Part shown: positions 36,842 to 45,263 of the stretch, one piece after another | How the letters are laid out: the number at the start of each line of letters is the position of its first letter | Numbering within the stretch: position 1 is the first letter of the stretch | NCBI GenBank assembly: GCA_002709085.1 | Contig: PAPR01000037.1 | Coordinates: 62,001-126,000 of the forward strand | DNA from: Pseudooceanicola sp. | GTDB taxonomy: Bacteria; Pseudomonadota; Alphaproteobacteria; Rhodobacterales; Rhodobacteraceae | Length of the DNA stretch: 64,000 nt | Direction: 5' to 3' | The notes under the pieces: generated by a model | The model's database searches: none | Told to the model about the DNA's origin: nothing | What the model saw: the letters and a program-made list of their open reading frames with translations, nothing else | Translations under genes and position numbers: made by a program

Positions 36842-37999
36842 ATGTCTTTGATCAAGAATTCACCGTCCTGGGTGTCCGATGAACACAAGATGTTCGCCGA
36901 CACCACACGCAAGCTGTTCGAGGCCGAGATGGCACCGAATGTGGAAAAATGGGCCGAGCAGGGAATCGTCGACCGTGAGTTCTGGACAACGGTAGGCCAG
37001 CAAGGCGTCATGGGGGGCTCGATCGCGGAGGAATACGGCGGCTTTGGCGGCGGCGTCGCGTTTGATGCCATCACCATTTACGAGCAGGGCCGCGTCGGTG
37101 ACAGCGGTTGGGGCTATGGCATCCAGTCCATCGTGATCCATTATCTCAATGCCTATGGCAGCGAGGATCAAAAGAAGAAATGGTTGCCGAAATTGATCAG
37201 CGGCGAAAGTGTCGCCGCGATTGCCATGACGGAGCCGGGGACTGGTTCGGACCTGCAGAACGTTCAAACCTACGCCGAGCAGGACGGAAATCACTACAAG
37301 ATCAACGGCTCGAAGATCTTTATCACCAACGGGCATACCGCTGATCTTGTCGTCGTCGTTGCCAAGACGGATCGCGCGGCAGGGGCCAAGGGCGTGTCGC
37401 TGATCGTTCTGGAAACCGAAGGGGCCGAGGGATTTCGCCGGGGCCGTAACCTCAACAAGCTGGGCATGAAGGGCTCGGACACCGCAGAGCTGTTCTTTGA
37501 GGACGTGCGGGTGCCCACGGCTAACCTGCTGGGCCCGGAGGCGGGGCAGGGGTTCTACCAACTGATGAAGCAACTCCCCTGGGAGCGGCTGCTGATCGGC
37601 ATTACCGCGCTGGGCTTTATCGACTTTGCCATCGCGGAAACGGTCAAATACGTTCAGGAACGCAAGGCGTTCGGTAGTCGGATCATGGATTTTCAGAATA
37701 CGCGGTTCAAGCTGGCGGAATGCAAGACAAAGGCCGAATTGCTGCGCAGTTTCGTGAATGACGGGATTGCCCGGCTTGAAGCGGGCGAGCTTGATGCCGC
37801 CACCGCGTCGATGGCGAAATGGTGGGGCAGCCAGACCCAGAACGAAGTCATGCACGAATGCCTGCAACTGCACGGCGGCTACGGCTTTATGATGGAATAC
37901 CCGATTGCGCGCCTCTACGCCGACAGCCGGGTTCAGATGATCTACGGCGGTACCAATGAAATCATGAAGGAATTGATCGCGCGGTCGCTGGATACCTGA
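36842..37999 (+). CDS. acyl-CoA dehydrogenase
   Basis: 385 aa. Motifs IAMTEPGTGSDL (about residue 130), YKINGSKIFITNG (about 151) and C-terminal MIYGGTNEIMKELIAR are standard for short/medium-chain acyl-CoA dehydrogenases, with Gly rather than Glu in the YxGT loop, so the base would be elsewhere, as in isovaleryl-CoA dehydrogenase. Single-gene unit between a terminator and a convergent operon, under its own operator. Confidence 0.9.
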   Translation: MSLIKNSPSWVSDEHKMFADTTRKLFEAEMAPNVEKWAEQGIVDREFWTTVGQQGVMGGSIAEEYGGFGGGVAFDAITIYEQGRVGDSGWGYGIQSIVIHYLNAYGSEDQKKKWLPKLISGESVAAIAMTEPGTGSDLQNVQTYAEQDGNHYKINGSKIFITNGHTADLVVVVAKTDRAAGAKGVSLIVLETEGAEGFRRGRNLNKLGMKGSDTAELFFEDVRVPTANLLGPEAGQGFYQLMKQLPWERLLIGITALGFIDFAIAETVKYVQERKAFGSRIMDFQNTRFKLAECKTKAELLRSFVNDGIARLEAGELDAATASMAKWWGSQTQNEVMHECLQLHGGYGFMMEYPIARLYADSRVQMIYGGTNEIMKELIARSLDT

Positions 38000-38010
38000 T
38001 CGCAGCGGGT

Positions 38011-39177
38011 TCAGTCACCGTCCGGGCCGAGGATCTCCTCGGTGTGCTCTCCCAACTTGGGGGCCGGGCGGTGATCGTGCCGGGCCGGGGTCGCGGAAAA
38101 GCGGACGGGCGGTCTGGTGGTCCAGATCGCTCCTTCGGAGGGGTGTTCGACCTGCTGGAAAAAGCCCGTCGCCACCAGATGCGGGTCGTTGGGCAGATCC
38201 GCCAGATTGCGGACCGGCATGGCGGGGATGTCGACCGTTTCCATCAGGTCGACCCATTCCTGCGTGCTTCGCGTCAGGGCGATCTGCGCCACCATGTCAT
38301 AGAGCGCGCCGATATTGCGACTGCGGGCCTCCATGTTGGTGACCCAAGGGTGTTCGACCATGTCATCGCGCCCGACGGCCCCGAAGAATCGCGCCCATTG
38401 CAGGTTGGTATAGGGCAGGATCGTGATGAAGCCGTCCATTGTCTGCACGGGGCGACGGTGGGGCACCAGCATCCGCGAATAGCCGAAATCCTTGGGCACA
38501 TCATCGAATGTGGCGCCGTCGAGATGCTCGGTCAGCAGAAAGGCCGTCAGCGTTTCGAACATAGGCACCTCGACGTGCTGGGCCTGGCCCGTGCGTTCGC
38601 GGTGAAACAGCGCCGCCATGACGGCATAGGCCGTGGTCACGCCGCCCAGCTTGTCGGCGAGGACGGTCGGGGAATAGTCGGGCTTTGCGTCGGCGTCGCG
38701 AAGGCTGGGCAGGCTGGCGAGCCCCGAGACCGACTGAACGATGTCATCAAAGGCGGGTTTCGAGGCGTAGGGTCCGTCCTGCCCATAGCCGGTCGCGGCA
38801 ACCGTGATCAGGTTCGGATTTTCGCGTTGCAGCGTTTCGGGATCGAGGGACAGGCGGGCAAGGGCGGCGGGCCGGACGCTGGAGATCATCACATCGGCAT
38901 CCAACAGCAGCTTGCGCAGGCGCGCGCGGCCGGTGTCTGTCTTGAGATCGAGTACCACGCTGCGCTTGTTGCGGTTCGAGCCGAGAAAGGCCGCCCCCAT
39001 CATCGAATTGCGGGCGGGCTGCACCTGGCGGAGCAGATCGCCCTCGGGGCTTTCGATCTTGATCACATCGGCGCCCAGATCGCCCAGCATCTGCGTCGCA
39101 AGCGGGCCGAATATGATCGAGGTCAGGTCGATGATTTTCACACCGTCCATGATACCTGGTTTTCGTGCCTCGGTCAT
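38011..39177 (-). CDS. CaiB/BaiF family III CoA-transferase
   Basis: 388 aa. N-terminal motif IIDLTSIIFGPLATQMLGDLG, then DVIKIESPEGD and RNKRSVVLDLK; the catalytic Asp is in LADKLGGVTTAY (about residue 173). SD AAGGGG before ATG 39177. Second gene of a leftward pair starting at operator copy 4, converging on the acyl-CoA dehydrogenase with 11 bases between stops. Sequence differs enough from its neighbour to suggest a different acyl substrate. Confidence 0.9.
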   Translation of the reverse strand: MTEARKPGIMDGVKIIDLTSIIFGPLATQMLGDLGADVIKIESPEGDLLRQVQPARNSMMGAAFLGSNRNKRSVVLDLKTDTGRARLRKLLLDADVMISSVRPAALARLSLDPETLQRENPNLITVAATGYGQDGPYASKPAFDDIVQSVSGLASLPSLRDADAKPDYSPTVLADKLGGVTTAYAVMAALFHRERTGQAQHVEVPMFETLTAFLLTEHLDGATFDDVPKDFGYSRMLVPHRRPVQTMDGFITILPYTNLQWARFFGAVGRDDMVEHPWVTNMEARSRNIGALYDMVAQIALTRSTQEWVDLMETVDIPAMPVRNLADLPNDPHLVATGFFQQVEHPSEGAIWTTRPPVRFSATPARHDHRPAPKLGEHTEEILGPDGD

Positions 39178-39195
39178 CTTTGCCCCTTTGCTGTC

Positions 39196-40341
39196 CTAGG
39201 CCTGTCTTGCGAACTCCGCGCGGATCGCCGCGCCTTGCGAATCAAGGGCGGGGCTTGGGCCCAGGGTCGTCTCGCCGCCGCTGCGCCGGATCGGAGGCAT
39301 CGGTACGTTGATCTCACCCGAAGCGGTGCCAACCGCGGACCGGTCAAGCTGCGGGTGCCCCGACAGGGCGGCCACATCGTTCACCGCCCCCGATGCGATG
39401 CCTGCCGCGTCGAGCCGCTTCAGCATCTCAGCGCGGTCATGAGAACCGAATTCTGCCTTGATGAGCACTTCGAGATCAGCCTTGTTTTCCAATCGCGATG
39501 TATTGTCGTGAAAGCGGGGGTCATTGGCAAGGTCGGCGTCATTCAGGATATGCTCGCAGAAGCGGGTCCATTCGCCGGAGTGCTGGACCGTGATAACGAC
39601 CAGCTCGCCATCGCCGCATTCGAAGGCGCCATAGGGGCAGATCACCGTATGGTTCAGCCCGACGCGCGGCGTCGCCTTGTTCAGGTAGTCGTGATAGAGC
39701 AGGGGCACCGCCATCCAGTCGGCCATCACGTCGAACATCGCAACCGAAACGCCGCGCCCCTTGCCGGTTTGGTCCCGTTCCACAAGGGCTTCGCAGATGC
39801 CGGCGTGGGCGGTCATGCCAGTCGCGATATCGCAGACCGAGACGCCGACCCTGCCGGGTCCGTCCGGTGTGCCGGTCACAGAGGCCAGGCCGCTTTCGCA
39901 TTGCACCAGCAGGTCATAGGCCTTGGCGTTGCGCATGGGCCCGTCTTCGCCGTAGCCGGTGATATCGCAGGTCACGAGGCGCGGAAACATTTCCCGCAGG
40001 GAGGCGGAATCGAGCCCGATCTTGGCCAGCGCACCGGGCAGAAGGTTCTGAATAAACACATCCGCGTTTTTTAGCATGTTCAGCAGGATGTCGCGGTCCT
40101 CATCGGCCTTGATATCCAGCGCGACTGATTCCTTGCCCCGGTTCAGCCATGTAAAGTAGGCGCTTTCGCCATTCGCAGCCCGGTCGTAAGCGCGCGCGAA
40201 GTCGCCAACGCCCTTGCGTTCGATCTTGATCACGCGCGCCCCGGCGTCGGCCAGTCGCGATGAACAGAACGGGGCCGCAACGGCCTGTTCCAGTGCGACG
40301 ACAAGCTTACCGGAGAGTGGGCCTGAGTTGATACCTGACAT
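39196..40341 (-). CDS. CaiB/BaiF family III CoA-transferase
   Basis: 381 aa. Motifs VVALEQAVAAPFCSSRLADAGARVIKIE (here with one residue string only), RGKESVALDIKADE and the catalytic Asp in VCDIATGMTAH (about residue 168). Related members act as succinyl- or mesaconyl-type CoA-transferases. First gene of the leftward transcript from the divergent operator region, 18 bases before the second CoA-transferase gene. Confidence 0.9.
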   Translation of the reverse strand: MSGINSGPLSGKLVVALEQAVAAPFCSSRLADAGARVIKIERKGVGDFARAYDRAANGESAYFTWLNRGKESVALDIKADEDRDILLNMLKNADVFIQNLLPGALAKIGLDSASLREMFPRLVTCDITGYGEDGPMRNAKAYDLLVQCESGLASVTGTPDGPGRVGVSVCDIATGMTAHAGICEALVERDQTGKGRGVSVAMFDVMADWMAVPLLYHDYLNKATPRVGLNHTVICPYGAFECGDGELVVITVQHSGEWTRFCEHILNDADLANDPRFHDNTSRLENKADLEVLIKAEFGSHDRAEMLKRLDAAGIASGAVNDVAALSGHPQLDRSAVGTASGEINVPMPPIRRSGGETTLGPSPALDSQGAAIRAEFARQA

Positions 40342-40370
40342 TGATTTTCTCGCTGTTTGTTCTCACGGGC

Positions 40371-40407
40371 TTGACGAAAATCTAACATTCGTTAGAAACA
40401 TTATCAA
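40371..40407. promoter_or_regulatory. divergent promoter region sharing one operator
   Basis: Leftward: TTGATA (reverse of 40402-40407), 17 bases, TAGATT (reverse of 40379-40384). Rightward: TTGACG (40371-40376), 16 bases, TAGAAA (40393-40398), a weaker -10. Both spacers contain the same palindrome, so one bound regulator would block both directions. Confidence 0.6.
40382..40395. promoter_or_regulatory. operator copy 4, CTAACATTCGTTAG
   Basis: Perfect 5-4-5 palindrome in the 105-base divergent gap, 40 bases before the leftward start (40341) and 51 before the rightward start (40447). Confidence 0.75.
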
Positions 40408-40446
40408 CATTCAATCTGTGCCGATGCCAACCGAAGAGAGGCATAT

Positions 40447-40824
40447 ATGACAGCGTCCAGTGGACCAGACGCGACGTTCCGAGAGGCCCTCGCGAAGAAC
40501 GAATTCCTGCTGCCCCAGTGCGATGATTGTGGGAAATTTCACTTTTTCCCCCGTGTGATGTGCCCGCATTGTCATGGCGCCGCGATAACTTGGAAGCCGG
40601 CCAGCGGCAAGGGTCGGGTCTATACCACAACCGTCGTGCGCCAGAAGGCTGAACGTGGCGGCGACTACAATGTCTGTGTCGTCGAGCTGGCGGAAGGTGT
40701 GCGAATGATGAGCCGGATCGAGGGGATCGAACCCGGTGACGTGACCATCGACATGGCCGTGCGCGCGATTATCGGGGAAGCCGAGGGGCAGCCCGCGATC
40801 CTGTTCCAGCCGGATGAGGGGTGA
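40447..40824 (+). CDS. DUF35 zinc-ribbon/OB-fold acyl-CoA-associated protein
   Basis: 125 aa. An N-terminal helix is followed by a rubredoxin-like zinc ribbon (CDDCGKFHFFPRVMCPHC, about residues 21-38) and an OB-fold strand set (GRVYTTTVVRQK, EGVRMMSRIEG). DUF35 proteins partner thiolase-fold enzymes; in mycobacterial cholesterol side-chain breakdown the DUF35 part of ChsH2 binds the retro-aldolase Ltp2. Here it is separated by three bases from a Cys-less thiolase-fold gene, which strongly suggests they form a complex. Confidence 0.85.
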   Translation: MTASSGPDATFREALAKNEFLLPQCDDCGKFHFFPRVMCPHCHGAAITWKPASGKGRVYTTTVVRQKAERGGDYNVCVVELAEGVRMMSRIEGIEPGDVTIDMAVRAIIGEAEGQPAILFQPDEG

Positions 40825-40827
40825 GAC

Positions 40828-41979
40828 ATGAGCAGTGATCTGCGAGGAAAATCCGCCATTGTGGGCACCGGCCACGCGGGCTTTGGCGAAGCGCACGGGC
40901 TGACGGCCTATGATGTCATGGCGCAATCCGCGCTGGCCGCGCTGGGCGATGCCGGGTTGAGGCTGTCGGATGTGGACGGGCTGTTCTGCACCATGATGGA
41001 AGACAGCATGCCGGCCTTGATGGCGGCGGAGTATCTGGGCATTCAGCCGCGCTTTGTCGATGGCACGATGTCGGGCGGGTCGTCCTTTGTGAACTATCTG
41101 ACCTCCGCGACCATGGCGCTGGACGCCGGGCTGTGTGACGTCGCGCTGATTGTCTATGGTTCGAACCAGCGCACCGCCTCGGGCAGGCTGGTGACGGCCT
41201 CGCGCCCGCCGGCCTATGAGGCGATCTACAATCCGCGCTATCCGATTTCCGCCTATGCCATGGCGGCGGCGCGGCACATGCATGAATACGGCACCACCCG
41301 TGAGCAACTGGCCGATGTCGCCGTGGCCGCACGGGCCTGGGCGCAGCACAATCCCGAAGCCTTTGAGCGCGGCCCGCTGACCCGCGAGGACGTGCTGGGC
41401 GCGCGTATGGTGGGCGATCCGCTGACCGTGCGCGATTGCTGTCTGGTGACCGACGGCGGCGGCGCAATCGTGATGGTCCGGGCCGAGCGCGCCAAGGATT
41501 TCCCCAAGGCGCCGGTCTATGTGCTGGGCAGTGCGGCACAGAGTTCGCATCGTCAAATATCACAGATGAAGGATTTTACCGTCACCGCCGCGCGCGAGTC
41601 CGGCCAGCGCGCCTATGCGGCGGCGGGCGTTTCGGCCAAGGATATTCAGGCGGTCGAGCTCTATGATGCCTTTACTATCAACACGATCCTGTTTCTCGAA
41701 GACCTCGGATTCTGCGCCAAGGGCGAGGGCGGTGCCTTTGTCGAAGGCGGGCGCATCGCGCCGGAGGGCGCCTTGGCGGTGAACACCAATGGTGGGGGGC
41801 TCTCTTGTGTGCATCCCGGCATGTACGGTATTTTCACCGTGATCGAGGCCGCGCGGCAAATCCGTGGCGACGCGCCCGGTCTTCAGTTGAACAATGTCGA
41901 TCTGGCGCTGGCACATGGCAACGGCGGTGTGCTGACCAGTCAGGTCACGGCAATCTTGGGATCACAAGCCACACTCTGA
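40828..41979 (+). CDS. thiolase-fold protein lacking the nucleophilic Cys (SCP2/Ltp2-like)
   Basis: 383 aa. Overall thiolase architecture with C-terminal NTNGGGLSCVHPGMYG and AHGNGGVLTSQ. The position of the acylated Cys reads DGTMSGGSSFV; aligning on the following ALDAG element puts Gly where the Cys should be, whereas the second thiolase of this window has NACASAST there. Cys-less thiolase-fold enzymes next to DUF35 proteins include the retro-aldolase Ltp2. I infer C-C cleavage of a beta-hydroxyacyl-CoA rather than CoA-dependent thiolysis; a non-catalytic lipid-transfer role is the alternative. Confidence 0.8.
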   Translation: MSSDLRGKSAIVGTGHAGFGEAHGLTAYDVMAQSALAALGDAGLRLSDVDGLFCTMMEDSMPALMAAEYLGIQPRFVDGTMSGGSSFVNYLTSATMALDAGLCDVALIVYGSNQRTASGRLVTASRPPAYEAIYNPRYPISAYAMAAARHMHEYGTTREQLADVAVAARAWAQHNPEAFERGPLTREDVLGARMVGDPLTVRDCCLVTDGGGAIVMVRAERAKDFPKAPVYVLGSAAQSSHRQISQMKDFTVTAARESGQRAYAAAGVSAKDIQAVELYDAFTINTILFLEDLGFCAKGEGGAFVEGGRIAPEGALAVNTNGGGLSCVHPGMYGIFTVIEAARQIRGDAPGLQLNNVDLALAHGNGGVLTSQVTAILGSQATL

Positions 41980-42002
41980 AAGCGATCAAGGGAGGAAAGA
42001 TC

Positions 42003-42860
42003 ATGCCATTGGATTTCGAAGCACTTTCAAACTGGGATTTCGAAGAGAACCAGCAAACGCTGACTGAGCGGGATACCATTCTGTACGCGCTCGGCCTGGG
42101 GTTCGGCGAGGATCCCACCGACAAGAAGGAGCTGGCCTTTGTCTATGAGGACAACCTCAAGGCGGTCCCCTCGATGCCCGTCATCCTGGGTTATCCCGGT
42201 TTTTGGCTGCGCAATCCCAAGACCGGGGTGAACTGGCAGAAGGTCCTGCACGGCGAGCAATGGCTGGACATCTACAAACCCCTGCCGGTGAAGGCTAACT
42301 TGATCGGGCGCAGCAAGATCGACTTCATCGCGGACAAGGGCGAAGGCAAGGGCGCGGTCATTTATCAAAGCCGTGACATTATCGACGTCGACAGCGGCGA
42401 GACGCTGGCGCGCGTGGCGATGTCGGCATTCTGCCGCGGCGACGGCGGTTTCGGCGGAGAGAACAAGGCCGGCCCTGCGCCCGCCACGTTGCCCGACCGT
42501 GCGCCGGATCATGTCTGCGATATCGAGACCCTGCCGCGTCAGGCGCTGATCTACCGGCTCAGCGGTGACATGAACCCGCTGCATGCCGACCCGGATGTGG
42601 CGCAATCGGTCGGCTTTGATCGCCCGATCCTGCATGGCCTTGCAACCTATGGTCTGGCGGCGCGCGCGATCCTCAAGAGCGTGCTCGACTACGATGCCTC
42701 GCGTCTGGTCGGATTGGATGTGCGGTTCTCGGCCCCGGTCTATCCCGGCGAAACCGTGCGTTTCGAGATCTGGGAAGAAGGCGGCGAAGCCCGTTTCCGC
42801 GCCTCGGTTCCGGCGCGCGACGTGTTGGTTCTGAACAACGGGGCCGCGCGTTTCGCGTGA
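42003..42860 (+). CDS. MaoC-family 2-enoyl-CoA hydratase 2
   Basis: 285 aa double hot-dog protein from ATG 42003, with GGAGG eight bases upstream; a longer reading lies inside the thiolase gene. The hydratase-2 signature YRLSGDMNPLHADP is complete (about residues 181-194), with Asp and His as catalytic residues. The family includes peroxisomal hydratase 2, which acts on straight-chain and trihydroxycholestenoyl-CoA substrates and gives (3R)-hydroxyacyl-CoA. Lies between the thiolase-like and racemase-like genes. Confidence 0.9.
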   Translation: MPLDFEALSNWDFEENQQTLTERDTILYALGLGFGEDPTDKKELAFVYEDNLKAVPSMPVILGYPGFWLRNPKTGVNWQKVLHGEQWLDIYKPLPVKANLIGRSKIDFIADKGEGKGAVIYQSRDIIDVDSGETLARVAMSAFCRGDGGFGGENKAGPAPATLPDRAPDHVCDIETLPRQALIYRLSGDMNPLHADPDVAQSVGFDRPILHGLATYGLAARAILKSVLDYDASRLVGLDVRFSAPVYPGETVRFEIWEEGGEARFRASVPARDVLVLNNGAARFA

Positions 42861-42870
42861 GATAGGCATC

Positions 42871-43998
42871 ATGGCACAGCCGCTAAAGGATATCCTGGTC
42901 CTGGATTTCAGCACTTTGCTGCCCGGACCGATGGCCACCCTGATGCTGGCTGAAGCCGGCGCCGAGGTGGTCAAGTTCGAGCGTCCCGTCACAGGCGAGG
43001 ACGCGCGACATACGGACCCCAAGATCGAGGGGGAAAGCATCGGGTTTGCCGTCCTGAATCAAGGCAAGCGCTCGGTAGCTATCGACCTCAAGGCGCAGGA
43101 CACCATGGATGTCCTGCGTCCCCTGCTCGAAAAGGCCGATGTGCTGGTCGAGCAGTTTCGCCCCGGTGTGATGGAGCGCCTTGGGCTGGGCTATGAGGCG
43201 GTGCGGGCGATCAACCCGGCGCTCATATATTGTTCGATCACCGGCTATGGTCAGACCGGCCCGAAAGCGTTGGCCGCGGGTCACGATCTGAACTACGTGG
43301 GCGACGCCGGAATCCTGTCGCTGAGCAGCGGGACCGAGGATAGCCCGACCATGCCCTTTGGCCTTGTCGCCGATATCGGTGGCGGAACCTACCCGGCGGT
43401 GGTGAACATCCTGCTGGCCCTGATCGCACGTCAGCAAAGCGGGCAGGGGACCCACCTTGATATCGCCATGGCAGAGGGTGCCTTCACCTTTGCCTATTGG
43501 GCCCATGCGCAGGGAGTTGTCGCCGGGCAGGATATCCAAAACGGCGGCAGCCGGGTGACAGGCGGGTTGGCGCGCTACCGGCTTTACACGGCTGCCGACG
43601 GGCGAAAGATCGCGGTCGGCGCCATCGAGGAAAAGTTCTGGCAAGCCTTCTGCGATGTGATTGATCAGCCTCAGGACCTGCGCGACGACCTGAGCGATCC
43701 AGAGACCTGCGCCGCCGAGGTCGCACGCCGTCTGGGCCGCGAACCGTCGACCCATTGGGGGCCCTTGTTGGTGGCGGCGGATTGCTGTTGCTCGGTCGTG
43801 AAGACCCCGGCTGAGGCTGCCCGTGACCCCCATTTCAATGCCCGCGGTGTCTTTGACCGCAAGCTGAGCATCGCCGGTCAGCAGGCACCATCGTTGCCAT
43901 TGCCGATCGCTGCGGAGTTTCGCTCTTCGGCAGGGGAAACGGGGCGCGCGTCGCCCTTGGGAAAGGACAATATCCGCTATGGCGCGAAGTCGCCGTAA
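42871..43998 (+). CDS. alpha-methylacyl-CoA racemase-type protein (family III CoA-transferase fold)
   Basis: 375 aa. Three regions match racemases rather than CoA-transferases: GHDLNYVGDAG (His, about residue 134), VADIGGGTYPAV (Asp, about 165) and AVGAIEEKFWQ (Glu, about 250), corresponding to His126, Asp156 and Glu241 of the mycobacterial enzyme. Start motif LDFSTLLPGPMATLML is also typical. It would interconvert (R)- and (S)-2-methylacyl-CoA, needed when degrading isoprenoid or sterol side chains. Last gene of the DUF35-thiolase-MaoC-racemase operon. Confidence 0.85.
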   Translation: MAQPLKDILVLDFSTLLPGPMATLMLAEAGAEVVKFERPVTGEDARHTDPKIEGESIGFAVLNQGKRSVAIDLKAQDTMDVLRPLLEKADVLVEQFRPGVMERLGLGYEAVRAINPALIYCSITGYGQTGPKALAAGHDLNYVGDAGILSLSSGTEDSPTMPFGLVADIGGGTYPAVVNILLALIARQQSGQGTHLDIAMAEGAFTFAYWAHAQGVVAGQDIQNGGSRVTGGLARYRLYTAADGRKIAVGAIEEKFWQAFCDVIDQPQDLRDDLSDPETCAAEVARRLGREPSTHWGPLLVAADCCCSVVKTPAEAARDPHFNARGVFDRKLSIAGQQAPSLPLPIAAEFRSSAGETGRASPLGKDNIRYGAKSP

Positions 43999-44013
43999 AC
44001 GGAATGAATCCCG

Positions 44014-44042
44014 TTGACGCGCCGACTTCGGCTCGTTAATCT
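44014..44042 (+). promoter_or_regulatory. promoter of the transglutaminase-like operon
   Basis: TTGACG (44014-44019), 17 bases, TAATCT (44037-44042). The operator begins within the -10 and covers the likely transcription start, as at copy 1. Confidence 0.65.
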
Positions 44043-44054
44043 AACAAGTGTTAG
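44041..44054. promoter_or_regulatory. operator copy 5, CTAACAAGTGTTAG
   Basis: Perfect 5-4-5 palindrome 25 bases before the start at 44080, downstream of -10. Controls the six-gene operon to 49590. Confidence 0.75.
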
Positions 44055-44079
44055 AAATATGTATAGGGGGGAGGGACCG

Positions 44080-44799
44080 ATGGTAGATTCTAAAAACGGC
44101 CTTCCGGCAGAAGCCGAACGGTACCTGACGAAAACTCAGTTTGTCGAAAGCGATAGCCCGGAGGTGCAGGACTTTGTTGCATCCGCCTTGCGTGATCTGC
44201 CAGCCGATGCGTCTGATCGCGACAAGACGATCCGTTTGTTCGAAGCGGTGCGCGACAAAATCCGTTACGACCCCTATTGTTTCGAACTGGATGCGGAGGC
44301 CTACCGTTCCAGCCGTGTCGCCAAGGCAGAAGCGGCCTTCTGCGTGCCCAAGGCGATCCTTCTGGCGGCTTGTCTGCGCTCTGTCGGCATCCCGGCTGCC
44401 CTTGGGTTTGCTGACGTGCGCAACCACCTGAACACACCTAAGCTGCAAGAGCTGATGGAAACCGATCTGTTCATCTACCACGGATATGTTCAAGTCTGGC
44501 TGGGCGAAGAGACCTATAAGATCACGCCCGCATTCAACATCGACCTTTGCGAGCGTTTCGGCGTCAAGCCTCTGGTGTTTGACGGCTATCACGACGCGTT
44601 GTTCCACGAGTTCGACGAAGCGGACCAGCGGCACATGGAATATGTGAATGACCGTGGGCTTTTCGTCGATCCGCCGATGGACGAATTTCTGACCGCATTC
44701 CGCGCGACCTATCCAAAGCTGGAAGAGCTTAACCGTGACCGGAGGTCCAAGGACTCCAGCGCCTATGACGCTGGCTTCGCGAAGGAGACGACGACTTGA
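44080..44799 (+). CDS. transglutaminase-like cysteine-protease-fold protein
   Basis: 239 aa from ATG 44080 with GGGGAGG upstream; an upstream in-frame start would lie in front of the operator. Transglutaminase-like core: VRDKIRYDPY, then Cys in FCVPKAILLAACLRSVGIPA (about residue 88), His in YHGYVQVWL (about 138) and Asp in ITPAFNIDLC (about 153), a Cys-His-Asp triad. Such proteins are peptidases or amidases in bacteria. Its place as first gene of an acyl-CoA operon is unusual; it could cleave an amide or thioester conjugate, but this is inference. It overlaps the next gene by four bases (TTGA). Confidence 0.78.
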   Translation: MVDSKNGLPAEAERYLTKTQFVESDSPEVQDFVASALRDLPADASDRDKTIRLFEAVRDKIRYDPYCFELDAEAYRSSRVAKAEAAFCVPKAILLAACLRSVGIPAALGFADVRNHLNTPKLQELMETDLFIYHGYVQVWLGEETYKITPAFNIDLCERFGVKPLVFDGYHDALFHEFDEADQRHMEYVNDRGLFVDPPMDEFLTAFRATYPKLEELNRDRRSKDSSAYDAGFAKETTT

Positions 44800-45263
44800 A
44801 GTATGACGACAACTTGAAATATCTGGACGATTTTCAGGCGGGAGACGTCTTTCGGTTCCGCAGCGATCCGATGAGCGCCGAATCGATCAAGGCCTTCGCC
44901 AATGAGTGGGATCCCCAGCGGCTGCACACCGATGAAGCCTATGCGACAGAGATCCACGGCAGCCTGATCGCCTCCGGGTTCCAGACCTTGCTTGAGGTGT
45001 TCAAGCCGATGATGAGCGACTTCATGGTCGGGATCGCCAATATCGGCGGCATCGGATTCGACACCCTGCGTTGGGTCAGGCCGGTGCGCCCTGATGAGGC
45101 TCTGGATATCGAGTTGACGGTGAATTCGGTCAAACCTTCGGCGAGTAAACCGGACCGGGGTGTGTTGCACTACACGCTCAGCGCCAAGAACCCAAAGGGC
45201 GAAGTCGTCTTTACCACTGACGCGCCGATGATGATTCAACGGAAACAAAATGGCACAGACTGA
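44796..45263 (+). CDS. MaoC-like hot-dog hydratase, TTG start
   Basis: 155 aa. Single hot-dog MaoC domain with AFANEWDPQRLHTDEAYA (about residues 31-48) and a GSLIASGFQT helix, the (R)-specific enoyl-CoA hydratase pattern with Asp and His. The only usable start is TTG 44796, overlapping the previous stop, with AAGGAG about eight bases upstream; the nearby ATG is out of frame. Its end overlaps the next gene by 14 bases, so translation is tightly coupled. Confidence 0.85.
   Translation: MKYDDNLKYLDDFQAGDVFRFRSDPMSAESIKAFANEWDPQRLHTDEAYATEIHGSLIASGFQTLLEVFKPMMSDFMVGIANIGGIGFDTLRWVRPVRPDEALDIELTVNSVKPSASKPDRGVLHYTLSAKNPKGEVVFTTDAPMMIQRKQNGTD

Noticed and set aside
38044-40074. 676-codon open frame on the plus strand
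   Set aside because: It is the antisense of the two CoA-transferase genes, has His/Arg-rich composition typical of shadow frames, and no family motif.
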